Source: Oligoflexales bacterium (GTDB lineage Bacteria; Bdellovibrionota_B; Oligoflexia; Oligoflexales; JALZUQ01). Taken from it: 48,398 bases of DNA. The notes under the pieces are model-generated. The model saw only the letters and a list, made by a program, of their open reading frames with translations, searched no databases and had not been told where the DNA came from. The position numbers and the translations under genes are program-made. Location of the stretch: contig JALZUO010000007.1 of NCBI GenBank assembly GCA_023301565.1, forward strand, positions 1-48,398. Reading direction: 5' to 3'. Below are positions 16,945 through 26,054 of the stretch, in pieces. Position 1 is the first letter of the stretch; every line of letters starts with the position of its first letter.

Positions 16945-17152
16945 GGGTTGAGGCTTAAATTTAAAGTCAGTGTAAACTCTGTGTACACTAGATGAATAAT
17001 CTGGAAGCGTCTAACCTATAAATATTATTCACCTAATTTGTAAATCGCTTTTATTGGAAGTGGCCTCAGAATTGAATCTATAGAGGGAAAGAAGACCACA
17101 GCTAGATCTTGGCATAAAGCTACGGTCTGCAAGATTACAAGGGGACAAAACA

Positions 17153-17539
17153 ATGTTGAAGAAGTTAAATATAATCTTAATGATGGCGCTGGTTTTAAGC
17201 TTGAGCAACTGCTCGAACAAAAAACGTGCCATGACGACTGATCCTGGCAAAAGCGTACTTCCTAGCAATTCAAATGCAGGAAACACGGCAACTCCAGATG
17301 CTATTGGCACTCCGAGCGCACCTACAAATGCAGCTCCATTGAACTCTACTATTCAGCCGGTTATCGATGGCACGATTGAACCAACACAATCAACGCTGAC
17401 CCCATCTGCTGCAGGGACAGTTGCTGTGAACTCGGTCCAAGAGTTTATTTCAAGTGCTGCAAGCTCAGCGAGCTCAGCTCTTTCTTACCTGATTGGAAGT
17501 AACTCTTCGCAGTGGAAGATCACGGTTCAGCAAAAGTAA
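17153..17539 (+). CDS. Small secreted lipoprotein (paralogue B)
   Basis: A 128-residue protein with lipobox SLSNC (IILMMALVLSLSNC) and an AAGGGG ribosome site. A Pro/Thr/Asn/Ala-rich linker leads to a C-terminal block GTVAVNSVQEFISSAASSASSA...WKITVQQK. This parallels paralogue A (V-V-S--EF---A-S-SA, ending in V-QK). The gene is followed by a strong terminator. Function unknown; the shared C-terminal block is the likely functional element. Confidence 0.8.
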   Translation: MLKKLNIILMMALVLSLSNCSNKKRAMTTDPGKSVLPSNSNAGNTATPDAIGTPSAPTNAAPLNSTIQPVIDGTIEPTQSTLTPSAAGTVAVNSVQEFISSAASSASSALSYLIGSNSSQWKITVQQK

Positions 17540-17563
17540 TTTTTAAAGCAATACAAATAAAAT

Positions 17564-17600
17564 AGCCTCGGCCCCCCGTTTTACGGTCTGAGGCTTTTTT
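17564..17600 (+). terminator. Rho-independent terminator after lipoprotein B
   Basis: AGCCTC and GAGGCT, with inner CCG/CGG pairing, form a hairpin followed by TTTTTT, 25 nt after the stop at 17539. Confidence 0.85.
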
Positions 17601-17740
17601 GCGCTCAAATAATTCAGCTAGAAATTTTAAGCACATAATTGTGCGTTAAATACGCAATATGTGTTGGCAGTGCACACAGATCCTTCCTTCCGGCGAACTC
17701 GCCCTTGCAGCCCCCTCACAGAGCCTCTAACCTCTTGTTC

Positions 17741-18283
17741 ATGAGAATTTATTTGCCATTTTATTGTTTGTTTTTTTTCTTGTTTACCGCTCCCTTTGCA
17801 CCTGGGGCTTTTGCCGAGAGTACGGTCAGCTCTTATAGTGCATCAGCTACTCCAAAAACAACTGCAGGCGCTGGCGTAGCTGTCGGGCAAGGAATTGCTT
17901 TTTCGGGTTTTATTAGTCCGCAGGCGGATTACCTTTATGCTCAAGCTCATGTTTTCGTTGATTTTGATGGCGACTATGTTGTCAATGTCGACGGCGTGTA
18001 CCCGCTGACAAAGCTACTGGGCGCTAGCCGTTTTTGGGACATTTATGCAGGGCTGGGCTTTGTCGTTGGAGATTCGCAAACCTTTGGCTGGCAGTGGGAT
18101 GAGGGTCGCGACACCGATGGCGATCTTTACTTTGGTGCGCGTATACCGGTGGGTGCAATGTTTTATATTCCTCGGACTCCACTGCAAGTAGGCGCGGAGG
18201 TAGCTCCTAGTTTTCTCGTAAGCCCAATTCGCTTGGGGTATTTTTCAGCGGCTTTAATAGGCCGTGTCGTATTTGAATTTTAG
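17741..18283 (+). CDS. Small exported beta-barrel-like outer membrane protein
   Basis: From ATG 17741 this is about 180 residues with a strongly hydrophobic signal peptide (PFYCLFFFLFTAPFAPGAFA). The mature chain alternates hydrophobic and polar residues with many Gly and aromatics, and ends ...LIGRVVFEF with a terminal Phe, the usual C-terminal signature of outer membrane barrels. The longer frame from 17639 would add 34 residues ahead of the signal peptide and is unlikely. No clear ribosome site is seen at 17741, so the start is uncertain. Family not identified. Confidence 0.7.
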   Translation: MRIYLPFYCLFFFLFTAPFAPGAFAESTVSSYSASATPKTTAGAGVAVGQGIAFSGFISPQADYLYAQAHVFVDFDGDYVVNVDGVYPLTKLLGASRFWDIYAGLGFVVGDSQTFGWQWDEGRDTDGDLYFGARIPVGAMFYIPRTPLQVGAEVAPSFLVSPIRLGYFSAALIGRVVFEF

Positions 18284-18304
18284 CCGAGAAAGGAAACGAC
18301 GGCT

Positions 18305-19957
18305 ATGGGAATGTTTTTTAAACATTGGCGAAGAAAATCTACGCAAAAGCCAAGCAATACATCTGAGTTGCAGCAAACCATTTTTGCAAACCGAAACTTT
18401 AGCCCAATTGATAAACTAGAATACGGAGACCATGGCTTGCACGAAGCTGCAGCTGTAATCTTAAAGGCTATAGAGCAAGGTAAAAAAATAGCTCTTTACG
18501 CTGACTATGATGTCGACGGGACCATGAGCTGTGTTAGCTGGCTATGGTTTTTGCGAGCTATAGGGCACGAACAGGTCATCCATCACATTCCTTGTAGGTT
18601 TTCTGAAGGCTACGGCCTTAATATGAATGCCATTAAAAAGTTGATTCACGAAGATGGTGCTAGGCTTATTATCACCATGGATACAGGGATTACTGCAAAT
18701 GCTGAAGCTGAATACTGCAAAGAGCAAGGCGTAGACTTTATCTGTACGGATCATCATAAAATTCAGCCAGAAAAAATGCCAGACTGTGTAATTCTAAACC
18801 CAAAAACCAACCCCGATCCTATTTATCAGGAGCTTTGCGGCTGTGGCATCACGTTTGTGCTGTTGCGTTTTTTAGGTAAAAACTTTCAGATTGACCCAAA
18901 TCTTTGGAAAGATCTTTTGGCGCTTTGTGGAATAGCAACCATCTGCGATTTGGTTAGCTTGAACGGCGTGAACCACCGGCTTGCGCGGATGGGGGTGCAG
19001 GCTCTGACTAAAAGCACGAACCCGCTTTTTACCAAACTAAAAGAAGCGTGCGCTATGGATATTGGAAAAAAAGGTTTGGACGAGTCAGATATTGGGTTTC
19101 GCTTAGGGCCAAGGATCAATGCGGTCGGAAGACTCGAGCATGCTGACCTGATCATCGAAGCCTTTGTCGGTGAAAACCCAGATCCCTTGATTGAGAAAAT
19201 GTCTCAGTTAAATGAAAAACGCAAAGCCATTCAGAAAAAGATTGTCGAAGAAGCCAATGCGCTTGCCGAATTTGACCAGGATGACCCGGTGCTTTTTTTA
19301 GGTGGTGACTGGCACCAAGGGGTCGTAGGTATTGCGGCCAGCCGCATAGCAGAAACCTACTGGCGACCTACCTGGCTCTTCCAGGTAGGCGAGGATATCT
19401 GTAAAGGTAGTGCAAGGAGCATCCCGGGCTTTGACGTGACAGCAGCGATGGCTAGTGTTGGTCATCTGTTCGAGAAGTTTGGCGGCCATACAGCAGCTGG
19501 TGGCTTTTCATTTAAAGCCGAAAAGTTAGAAGAAATAAAAATGGGTCTGATGGAATATGCCATGGAAACCTATGATCAAAACCCACAGGTTTGGGAAAGC
19601 ACGGTAGAGTTCGACTGTGACATTGATGCAAAGCTTGTGAGCCTCCAGGGCGCAAAGTCCCTGTCTTTTTTGCAGCCTTATGGGATGGACTTTCGCAAGC
19701 CTTCATTCTGTGTGGATGCAAAAATTGAAGAGGTTAAATACTACAAGGACAAGGAAACGGGTGAGCCAAGGCACACGGCTTTTCACGTAAAACTTGCAAA
19801 TGGTCGCAAAGAGCGCGTTGTGTTTTTTAATAGGGTGATCGAAGAGGCTGCTGCTGGGGTTACGGCGGCTTTTGTCGTAGAGATGGAAGTAAGCCACTTT
19901 CGCGGCAGGCCGGAGTGCTCCCTTTATGGGAAGGACCTTCGCATTGCAGCGCAGTAG
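18305..19957 (+). CDS. recJ: Single-stranded-DNA-specific exonuclease RecJ
   Basis: A 550-residue DHH-family nuclease. Metal-binding motifs are visible in order: ADYDVDG (about residues 66-72), MDTGIT (125-130), TDHH (148-151) and, further on, GPRINAVGRLEHAD. A later GFDVTAAM...FGGHTAAGGF segment is the DHHA1 domain. RecJ degrades ssDNA 5' to 3' in RecF-pathway recombination and mismatch repair. Length is normal for the family. The 3' end overlaps the phosphatase gene downstream. Confidence 0.95.
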   Translation: MGMFFKHWRRKSTQKPSNTSELQQTIFANRNFSPIDKLEYGDHGLHEAAAVILKAIEQGKKIALYADYDVDGTMSCVSWLWFLRAIGHEQVIHHIPCRFSEGYGLNMNAIKKLIHEDGARLIITMDTGITANAEAEYCKEQGVDFICTDHHKIQPEKMPDCVILNPKTNPDPIYQELCGCGITFVLLRFLGKNFQIDPNLWKDLLALCGIATICDLVSLNGVNHRLARMGVQALTKSTNPLFTKLKEACAMDIGKKGLDESDIGFRLGPRINAVGRLEHADLIIEAFVGENPDPLIEKMSQLNEKRKAIQKKIVEEANALAEFDQDDPVLFLGGDWHQGVVGIAASRIAETYWRPTWLFQVGEDICKGSARSIPGFDVTAAMASVGHLFEKFGGHTAAGGFSFKAEKLEEIKMGLMEYAMETYDQNPQVWESTVEFDCDIDAKLVSLQGAKSLSFLQPYGMDFRKPSFCVDAKIEEVKYYKDKETGEPRHTAFHVKLANGRKERVVFFNRVIEEAAAGVTAAFVVEMEVSHFRGRPECSLYGKDLRIAAQ

Positions 19958-20612
19958 CGACAGCTTAATCCCTATTCCGAAGCTCGCTGTCTTTGATATG
20001 GACGGAACTCTTATCGAGCAAGAAAGCTTGGTGGTTTTAGCCAAAATTGCTGGTCTTGAGCAGGAGATAGCTGGTCTGACAAGTATGGCTATGAACGGCG
20101 AGTTAGGTTTTCGTGAAGCTGTATCCGAGCGTGTTTCACTGCTGGGCAAGCACGTAGACCAAAAAGCTATCGAACAAGCTGCGAACCTATGTAGTTATCG
20201 CAGTGGTGTTGTGGATTTTATACGTTGGCTTAAAAAAAATGGATGTAAAACAGTTCTAAATACGGGCGGCTTTGACTGGCTTGCCGATAAAGTCGCACAA
20301 GATCTCGCTATGGACGCTTGTTTTTGCAATCAAATGATATGGGAAGCTGGCCGCATCGTAGGCGTAGAGTTGAGCAGTCTTGTTGATGGTAAGAAAAAGG
20401 CAGAAAATCTGAGCGGATATGCCCAATCTACGGAAATTGATTTAAAAGAGGCTGTTTGCTTTGGTGACGGTGCAAACGATTTGCCTATGATGGACCTGGT
20501 TCAATCATTCGGTGGAATAGCTGTGGGTGTGAGCGCTAAGGCGGCCGTCATAAAAAAAGCTGATTTTCATATTAAAGACTTTGCGAATGTCTTGGAACTG
20601 TTTGATAAATGA
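19926..20612 (+). CDS. SerB-like HAD phosphatase
   Basis: A 228-residue HAD hydrolase. Motif I is FDMDGT (nucleophile Asp24), motif II is NTGGF, motif III Lys lies in DGKKKAEN, and motif IV is FGDGANDLPMM. The helical cap with TSMAMNGELGFREAVSERVSLL matches phosphoserine phosphatase (AMxGxxxFxxxxxxRVxLL). Dephosphorylation of phosphoserine is the best guess, though Asn at the usual Ser of motif II is unusual. ATG 19926 overlaps recJ by 32 nt; a TTG at 19944 with AAGGA upstream is an alternative start. Confidence 0.85.
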   Translation: MGRTFALQRSSDSLIPIPKLAVFDMDGTLIEQESLVVLAKIAGLEQEIAGLTSMAMNGELGFREAVSERVSLLGKHVDQKAIEQAANLCSYRSGVVDFIRWLKKNGCKTVLNTGGFDWLADKVAQDLAMDACFCNQMIWEAGRIVGVELSSLVDGKKKAENLSGYAQSTEIDLKEAVCFGDGANDLPMMDLVQSFGGIAVGVSAKAAVIKKADFHIKDFANVLELFDK

Positions 20613-21487
20613 AGTTTTCTGAACTTAGGTATTTAAGCTTTGATGATCTGTTTATCTTATCTTGCCTAAAAGATGGTTTTACCGTAACAGAGTGCGCGGG
20701 TCAGCTAGGTTTGACGCAGCCTGCGATTTCACAGCGCGTCCGAAAGCTTGAGCAGGTTTTCAAGTTCGATTTAATGCAAAAACAAGGGCGTAAATCCATC
20801 CTGACCCAAGATGGGCTTCATCTAGCTAGCCGTGCTAAAGATGCGATTTCTCTTTTAACGCCACTTTCAAAAAAGAATACCAGAAACCAGGCGATTCGGA
20901 TTGGTACACGTGCTGAGGTTGGCAGAAGCTGGTTGTGGCCAGCTCTAAAAAAGATGAAGAAAAAAACCCCTAATGTAGACTTCCATGTGGGTTTTGGCTC
21001 CGGCGCAGAGCTTCTAGCCGGGCTAAGCAGTGGAAGTTTCGATACAGTGTTGACCTCTGCCCCTGTTACAATGCGTGACTTTGACTCTTTAGAGCTGGCA
21101 GAGGAAGACTATGTATTTTGCGCTACTAAAAAGCATTGCAGCCAGATAAAAAAGATAGAAGATATTAGAAAGTACACTTGGATCGAGCACGATAGGTCGT
21201 TTCCATTCTTGCACTATTTAAACAGCAAAGACCGTGGAAAGCTTAAGATGGAAGAGGTTTGGTTTGTAGGGAGTTCCGAGCTTATGCTTGAAGCAATACT
21301 AGCAGGCCTAGGAGTAGGGATTATCCCTGGCTACCTGTTTCGGCGGCACCTTAAAAAGCTAGCTCAGCCTTTTCCTAACTGGAAGATGCAGTCTGATCAC
21401 TTTCGTTTGATTTTCACCAGAGCAAAGCCCATCGCGGAAAACTTAGAGGTTTTAGCAGAACAGATGCGAACCGACGGTTTATCATAG
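20609..21487 (+). CDS. LysR-family transcriptional regulator
   Basis: A 292-residue LysR-type regulator. The winged HTH covers about residues 12-70 (DGFTVTECAGQLGLTQPAISQRVRKLEQ...LTQDG). A periplasmic-binding-like effector domain follows (IRIGTRAEVG, then ELMLEAILAGLGVGIIPGYL). Its ATG overlaps the stop of the SerB-like gene (ATGA), so the two are translated together. Whether it regulates that phosphatase or a distant target is unknown; there is no divergent partner gene as in classical LysR loci. Confidence 0.92.
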   Translation: MKFSELRYLSFDDLFILSCLKDGFTVTECAGQLGLTQPAISQRVRKLEQVFKFDLMQKQGRKSILTQDGLHLASRAKDAISLLTPLSKKNTRNQAIRIGTRAEVGRSWLWPALKKMKKKTPNVDFHVGFGSGAELLAGLSSGSFDTVLTSAPVTMRDFDSLELAEEDYVFCATKKHCSQIKKIEDIRKYTWIEHDRSFPFLHYLNSKDRGKLKMEEVWFVGSSELMLEAILAGLGVGIIPGYLFRRHLKKLAQPFPNWKMQSDHFRLIFTRAKPIAENLEVLAEQMRTDGLS

Positions 21488-21502
21488 AGTCTAGGTTTGT
21501 TT

Positions 21503-22696
21503 TTAACGTAAAATCCAGAATGGGGCTGTTTCTTTTAGCCTGTTTTGGAGCCTTTTTTCAGCTTTTGCTCTTTTTTTCTTGGATACGGATCGGTCTAAAA
21601 CCTCGAGTATTTCATCGGTTTTAGTGTCTTGAAACGCGCTGTAATTTCCGCCGGTATATTGGTTCAGTTGTGACGGGATAAAGTTTGAATGCAACAGGTG
21701 TTTGAGGCTATGCCCTAAAGGGAACTCTATCTGTGCTAGCACAATGCCGCGGTGCTGCATTGCTTGAAGCGTTGCCTGAAGATTTGAGCTTTTAGAAACC
21801 TTTTTTTTCAAAACACGGACACCTGCCTCTTCTATTGCCTCTTTAATTTTGTCTGCTATTTTTGAGGATAAGCTGGAGGCTTTGAAAGTCAGTTCGATAG
21901 AGGCGACGTCTAGGGCGATACTTTCTTCGGTGCTTTTATCGAAACTTTTTTCAGTACTGTTTTCAGTACTAGGATTTGTTCCAGGTGTTTTTTTGTTGGT
22001 CTCTATTTTTGATGGTAAGAAAGCTTCGCGAGAGGGTTCTAGGTGAAACAGGTCTGAGTAGGGTGCAAGAAGTTTGTTTTTGGCCAGAATGCTTGTGAGC
22101 TCGCGGCGGTTACGGGCATGTTTCCAGTGCGGATGGCGCTGATTTACTAATAGGGCCCAGGTTTTCACGGGCTCACTTTTTTGCTCTGGTATGGTCGCCT
22201 GCGGACCCGCCTCGCAGCTTGTCTGTGGCGACACGCTAGAGGGGACAGGCTGTAAACGGTTTAAGGCTAAATATTGATAATAAGGCCTAGAATAGGTGAT
22301 CACTACACTGTGCTTTTTAGCTTGTACCTTGCGAATCATGCTGTAAGGCCTAGTTGTCTTAAACCATCTTTTTTTTCGAATCATGTGCCAGCCTAGAACA
22401 AAATCTTCGGGGTGAATTCTATGGCCGTCTTTCCAGGTAAGGTCTTTTTTGATTGGTATTACTACTTGCCAGCCGTCGCTAGTTTTTTTTAGCTGGGGCC
22501 TGTTGTCGGTTTCTTCTCTTGCTTCTTTTTTGGAGTCTATGCGGAGGGATTCTTTGGGAGCGTACGGGCACGGAGTTTCTTGGGAAGAATACCAGTAGCA
22601 AATCCCAGGAAGGTCCGTGCAAGCAGCTGCCTTGGTAGGAACCAAGGCAAAGCTCAACCATAAGCAACTTAGGACTCCAAAAAAGCGAAGGTGCAT
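21503..22696 (-). CDS. Divergent family 5 extracellular solute-binding-like protein
   Basis: A 397-residue exported protein (signal peptide ending LVPTKAAA). Features of SBP_bac_5 are recognisable: LTWKDGHRIHPEDFVLGWHMI near residue 95, and NYSAFQDTKTDEILE close to the C-terminus. It is shorter than usual family members (about 500) and has a Ser/Thr/Lys-rich insertion (KIETNKKTPGTNPSTENSTE). No permease or ATPase genes are adjacent, so ligand and transporter are unknown. It starts 3 nt after the pckA stop and probably shares its transcript. Confidence 0.75.
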   Translation of the reverse strand: MHLRFFGVLSCLWLSFALVPTKAAACTDLPGICYWYSSQETPCPYAPKESLRIDSKKEAREETDNRPQLKKTSDGWQVVIPIKKDLTWKDGHRIHPEDFVLGWHMIRKKRWFKTTRPYSMIRKVQAKKHSVVITYSRPYYQYLALNRLQPVPSSVSPQTSCEAGPQATIPEQKSEPVKTWALLVNQRHPHWKHARNRRELTSILAKNKLLAPYSDLFHLEPSREAFLPSKIETNKKTPGTNPSTENSTEKSFDKSTEESIALDVASIELTFKASSLSSKIADKIKEAIEEAGVRVLKKKVSKSSNLQATLQAMQHRGIVLAQIEFPLGHSLKHLLHSNFIPSQLNQYTGGNYSAFQDTKTDEILEVLDRSVSKKKRAKAEKRLQNRLKETAPFWILR

Positions 22697-22699
22697 TAT

Positions 22700-24373
22700 C
22701 TAAAGTTTTGGGCCGACGGAAACTAAGTTTTCGCCGTCTGCAGTATCTGTAAAGCTTTTAAAATTGTCGATAAACATGCCAGCTAGCTTGCGAAGCGAGT
22801 CATCGTAGCGCTCACCATCTTGCCACGTTTTTCTTGGGTGCAATATATCACTTGGCACGCCATCAATACTGCTGGGTATTTTAAGGCCAAATATTTCAAA
22901 AGCATTCCAATCTGTTTTTTCAATAGACCCATTTAAAATAGCATCGATGATTGCTCTGGTAATTGACAGTTTCATCCGCTTGCCTTCGCCGTATGGACCT
23001 CCCGACCAGCCTGTATTTACAAGGTATGCATTGGAACCATGCTCCATCATTTTTTTAGCAAGTATTTTGCTGTACCTGGTTGGGTGTAGCGATAAGAAAG
23101 GTCCGCCAAAACATGGTGAAAAGGTTGCGGTAGGCTCTGTTACACCTAGCTCGGTACCAGCGACTTTTGCTGTGTAACCACTGAGGTATTGGTATTGAGC
23201 TTGCTCGGGGGTTAGTTTTGCTACGGGAGGCAGGACGCCAAAAGCATCAGCCGTTAAAAAGACAATGTTTTTAGGGTGGCCACCTCTAGACACTGGCTTG
23301 ACTATGTTCTCTATGTGATAGATAGGGTAACTCACGCGTGTGTTTTGAGTCTTGCTAACATCGGCATAGTCGACAGACTTGTCGTCGCGCAAAGTAACGT
23401 TTTCTAAAAGAGCATTTCTTTGAATAGCACGATAAATGTCCGGTTCGTTTTCTTCACTTAGGTCAATGCACTTTGCATAGCACCCACCTTCGAAATTAAA
23501 AACGCCATCTTCGTCCCAGCCGTGCTCATCGTCACCGATCAAGGCTCTTTTTGGATCAGCACTTAAAGTGGTTTTCCCGGTACCTGAAAGGCCAAAAAAC
23601 AAGGCCGTGTCACCATTCCCGCCTTTGTTTGAACTGCAATGAAACGCACCAATATCTTGCATAGGAAGGTAGTAGTTCATCATGGTGAAGATCCCTTTTT
23701 TGATTTCACCTCCGTACCAAGTTCCGCCGATCACCGTTTGTTTTTCTGTAAGATTAAACGCGACAAATGTTTCTGAACGTAGGCCAAGTTCTTCAAACGA
23801 TTCGCAAGTTGTTTTGCACGCATCTAAAATGGTCCAGCCTGGCCTAAAGTTTTTAAGCTCTTCGTCTGTAGGTCTGATAAACATGTTTTTTGCAAAGTGG
23901 GCCTTCCACGGGATTTCTGTGATCAACCTAATAGGAAGTCTTGTTTTGGGGTTTGCGCCACAAAACAGGTCCATAATATAAAGACGTTTTCCGTTCAGCT
24001 GCTTTTGAGCAAGGCCTTTTAGCTGGTTCCACGTGTTTGTATCAATTGGTTTATTGTCACTGCCAGTTCCAGACCACCAAATGTTTTCTTCCGAGGCGCT
24101 GTCTTTGACAATATATTTATCTTTGGCAGATCGGCCTGTATACCTGCCTGTATCGACAGAGACTGCGTCTTGTTTTGTCAGTGTACCAACACCTCTAGGG
24201 TCTTGATCGGTACTGAGTTCATGTTCAAAAAGAGTTTCATAGTTTAGGTTGTAGTAGACTTCGCTGACGTCGTTTAACCAATCGCTTCCATCACTTGTTT
24301 TCACCCCAAGAGAGTTGAAAAACTTTTGCGCCTCTTCGCCTTTTACGTGCTTTTGAGTTGATTTGGTTTGCAT
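22700..24373 (-). CDS. pckA: Phosphoenolpyruvate carboxykinase (ATP)
   Basis: A 557-residue ATP-dependent PEP carboxykinase converting oxaloacetate plus ATP to PEP, CO2 and ADP in gluconeogenesis. The P-loop [11 protein letters not shown] lies at about residues 261-270 and is followed by GDDEHGW. The conserved segment [19 protein letters not shown] and the C-terminal [15 protein letters not shown] are diagnostic. Length is close to the family's usual 530-550. The ATG at 24373 is preceded by a weak GGGG. An 8-bp direct repeat lies just upstream. Confidence 0.97.
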   Translation of the reverse strand: MQTKSTQKHVKGEEAQKFFNSLGVKTSDGSDWLNDVSEVYYNLNYETLFEHELSTDQDPRGVGTLTKQDAVSVDTGRYTGRSAKDKYIVKDSASEENIWWSGTGSDNKPIDTNTWNQLKGLAQKQLNGKRLYIMDLFCGANPKTRLPIRLITEIPWKAHFAKNMFIRPTDEELKNFRPGWTILDACKTTCESFEELGLRSETFVAFNLTEKQTVIGGTWYGGEIKKGIFTMMNYYLPMQDIGAFHCSSNKGGNGDTALFFGLSGTGKTTLSADPKRALIGDDEHGWDEDGVFNFEGGCYAKCIDLSEENEPDIYRAIQRNALLENVTLRDDKSVDYADVSKTQNTRVSYPIYHIENIVKPVSRGGHPKNIVFLTADAFGVLPPVAKLTPEQAQYQYLSGYTAKVAGTELGVTEPTATFSPCFGGPFLSLHPTRYSKILAKKMMEHGSNAYLVNTGWSGGPYGEGKRMKLSITRAIIDAILNGSIEKTDWNAFEIFGLKIPSSIDGVPSDILHPRKTWQDGERYDDSLRKLAGMFIDNFKSFTDTADGENLVSVGPKL

Positions 24374-24397
24374 AGATCGAAGCCCCTTAACGTTCGT

Positions 24398-24419
24398 GCC
24401 ATTACTTTACAGCCATTAC
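24398..24419. repeat. 8-bp direct repeat upstream of pckA
   Basis: GCCATTAC occurs twice, separated by TTTACA, 25-46 nt upstream of the pckA start. The arrangement (14-nt period) could be a regulator-binding site, but it may be chance. Confidence 0.3.
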
Positions 24420-24453
24420 CTGTGGCTGAGGGCCTAAGGATAGATTATTTTTC

Positions 24454-24579
24454 ATGAATAACCCAGTAACTAGCGCGTTTTTCCTCAATTCTGCAGAGGC
24501 CCTGAGGCGCAATGCGGCAGAGCTAGTCAGTAGTATGATTGTTCAAAACATACGCAGAGCACGCTCAAGGTCAAGTTAA
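24454..24579 (+). CDS. Possible 41-residue basic small protein
   Basis: An ATG-started frame of 41 codons lies between pckA and aat on the plus strand and overlaps the aat 3' end by 4 nt. The product begins MNNPVTSAFFLNSAEALRRNA and ends in an Arg-rich tail. AAGGA lies 12 nt upstream, farther than usual. The amino-acid composition is protein-like, but nothing else supports it. Confidence 0.25.
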   Translation: MNNPVTSAFFLNSAEALRRNAAELVSSMIVQNIRRARSRSS

Positions 24580-25184
24580 AATTCAGCTTTTTCTTTTAAA
24601 GCGTCGCTTAGCCTAGTTTCATAGGTTGCCTCTCCTAGCTCTATAGCTCCCATAAAAGAAAGGTGTTCTGTGACAAACTGGGTTTCGAGGAGTTTAAAGC
24701 CGCGGCAAAGCAGGTGGCCGTGCAAGAAGAACAAAGCTGCTTTCGACCCGTAGCTAACACCGCTAAACATGCTTTCGGCAAAAAAAACTGCTCCTATATG
24801 TACACCATAAAGGCCGCCAACTAGCTGACTTTCTTGCCAAACCTCTATGGAGTGGGCATTTCCTTGCGAGTGGAGCTTTTGGTAAACCTGCTTAAAATCC
24901 TTGTTGATCCAGGTGTCTTCGTGGTTAGAGCAGCCATCCATTACAGCAGCAAAATCATGGTTGGAGGTATAGGACCATCTTTGCTTTCTTATTTTACGCA
25001 TCAACTCTTTTTGTTGGCGGAGTTTACCGATTTCAAAAACAGACCTTAACTCAGGCTTGACGAAAACGACCTCGTCTTTGTGGCTTGGAAGGTGGTCTTC
25101 CGGGTGGGGAAGAGGAAAGAAACCTAATTTATAGGCCTTCAAAAGGTTCTCCAGTGAAATCTCGGTCAGTCTCATTGCACCCAT
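24576..25184 (-). CDS. aat: Leucyl/phenylalanyl-tRNA-protein transferase
   Basis: About 202 residues, the normal family size. The signature WINKDFKQVYQKLHSQGNAHSIEVW, GGLYGVHIGAVFFAESMFS, the following GSKAALFFL and LETQFVTEHLSFMGA identify Aat. This enzyme adds Leu or Phe to N-terminal Arg/Lys of proteins, marking them for ClpAP in the N-degron pathway. Start choices are GTG 25217, ATG 25184 and ATG 25175; 25184 has GGGG upstream and is preferred. It is divergent from the exonuclease gene. Confidence 0.93.
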   Translation of the reverse strand: MGAMRLTEISLENLLKAYKLGFFPLPHPEDHLPSHKDEVVFVKPELRSVFEIGKLRQQKELMRKIRKQRWSYTSNHDFAAVMDGCSNHEDTWINKDFKQVYQKLHSQGNAHSIEVWQESQLVGGLYGVHIGAVFFAESMFSGVSYGSKAALFFLHGHLLCRGFKLLETQFVTEHLSFMGAIELGEATYETRLSDALKEKAEF

Positions 25185-25309
25185 TTTTAGCAGCCCCAGT
25201 TTCAAGCTGTCTTTCACTTGTATCCAAGAGTATCGTCGCTCAACTGGGTCAAAATGTCGAACCCAAGTTTTTAGCTAAAACCCAGCCCACCTTAGGAGGC
25301 AACTACCAA

Positions 25310-26053
25310 ATGTTAAACCTAGATGAACGAAAAATTGGAACTATACTAGACGTAGAAACAACGGGGATAGATCCTAAGTCTGCAGAGATCATCGAAGTTG
25401 GGTTGTTGCAGTTTGTTTGGGAGCCAGAAAAAAAAACATGCAGGCTCCTGGAGTCGTTTTCTCTACTTCGTCAACCGTCTCATTCTATTCCTAGTGAAAT
25501 TACTAAAATAACAGGTATCGATGACGCGCTGGTTGTAGGCAAAAAAATGGATTGGCAAAAGGTACAAACTCATATTGACGGCAGCGATATTTTGATTGCA
25601 CACAACGTCGATTTTGACCGCAACTTTTTAACTGCCAGCGGTGGACTTGACTTTGAAGACTGCCATTGGGCATGTTCTATCGCACACATAGACTGGAAGG
25701 CCAAAGGGTTTGGTTCTAGAGCACTTAACTATCTTGCTGCAGACCATGGGTTTGTAAACCCCTTTGCGCACCGGGCACTCTTTGATTGTGCGACTACTTT
25801 TCGCTTGGTTTCTGACCATTTCCCCGAGCTATATAAGCGAAGCCTTGAAAAGGAGTTTTGGGTTCATGCCACTGGCGCTGCATTCGAGAAAAAAGATTTG
25901 CTCAAAAATAACCATTACCGCTGGGACAGAGATCGTAGGGTTTGGAAAAAACGTACGGTAGAATCCGAGCTGTTGGGTGAAAGAAAGTTTTTGGAGGATC
26001 AAATCTACGGTGGACCCTCTGCTCATCTTGAAGAAGAAATAGCTAAAGGATAG
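25310..26053 (+). CDS. DEDDh 3'-5' exonuclease (DnaQ-like)
   Basis: From ATG 25310, with AGGAGG 10 nt upstream, this is a 247-residue DnaQ-family exonuclease. Exo I is LDVETTG, Exo II is AHNVDFDRNFL and Exo III is NPFAHRALFDCATT (H-x4-D). A C-terminal extension carries the HYRWDRDRRVWKK segment found in some stand-alone exonucleases. It is not the polymerase III epsilon subunit with clamp motif as far as I can see. The frame extends upstream to 25085, but that part overlaps aat and is not expected to be coding. The MFS gene begins 1 nt after its stop. Confidence 0.9.
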   Translation: MLNLDERKIGTILDVETTGIDPKSAEIIEVGLLQFVWEPEKKTCRLLESFSLLRQPSHSIPSEITKITGIDDALVVGKKMDWQKVQTHIDGSDILIAHNVDFDRNFLTASGGLDFEDCHWACSIAHIDWKAKGFGSRALNYLAADHGFVNPFAHRALFDCATTFRLVSDHFPELYKRSLEKEFWVHATGAAFEKKDLLKNNHYRWDRDRRVWKKRTVESELLGERKFLEDQIYGGPSAHLEEEIAKG

Positions 26054-26054
26054 C

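Noticed and set aside
16485-16988. 167-codon minus-strand frame
   Set aside because: It is antisense to the small lipoprotein gene, which has a ribosome site, signal peptide and lipobox.
25085-25309. 75-residue N-terminal extension of the exonuclease
   Set aside because: It overlaps aat in antisense, has no ribosome site, and a perfect AGGAGG precedes the ATG at 25310, the expected family start.
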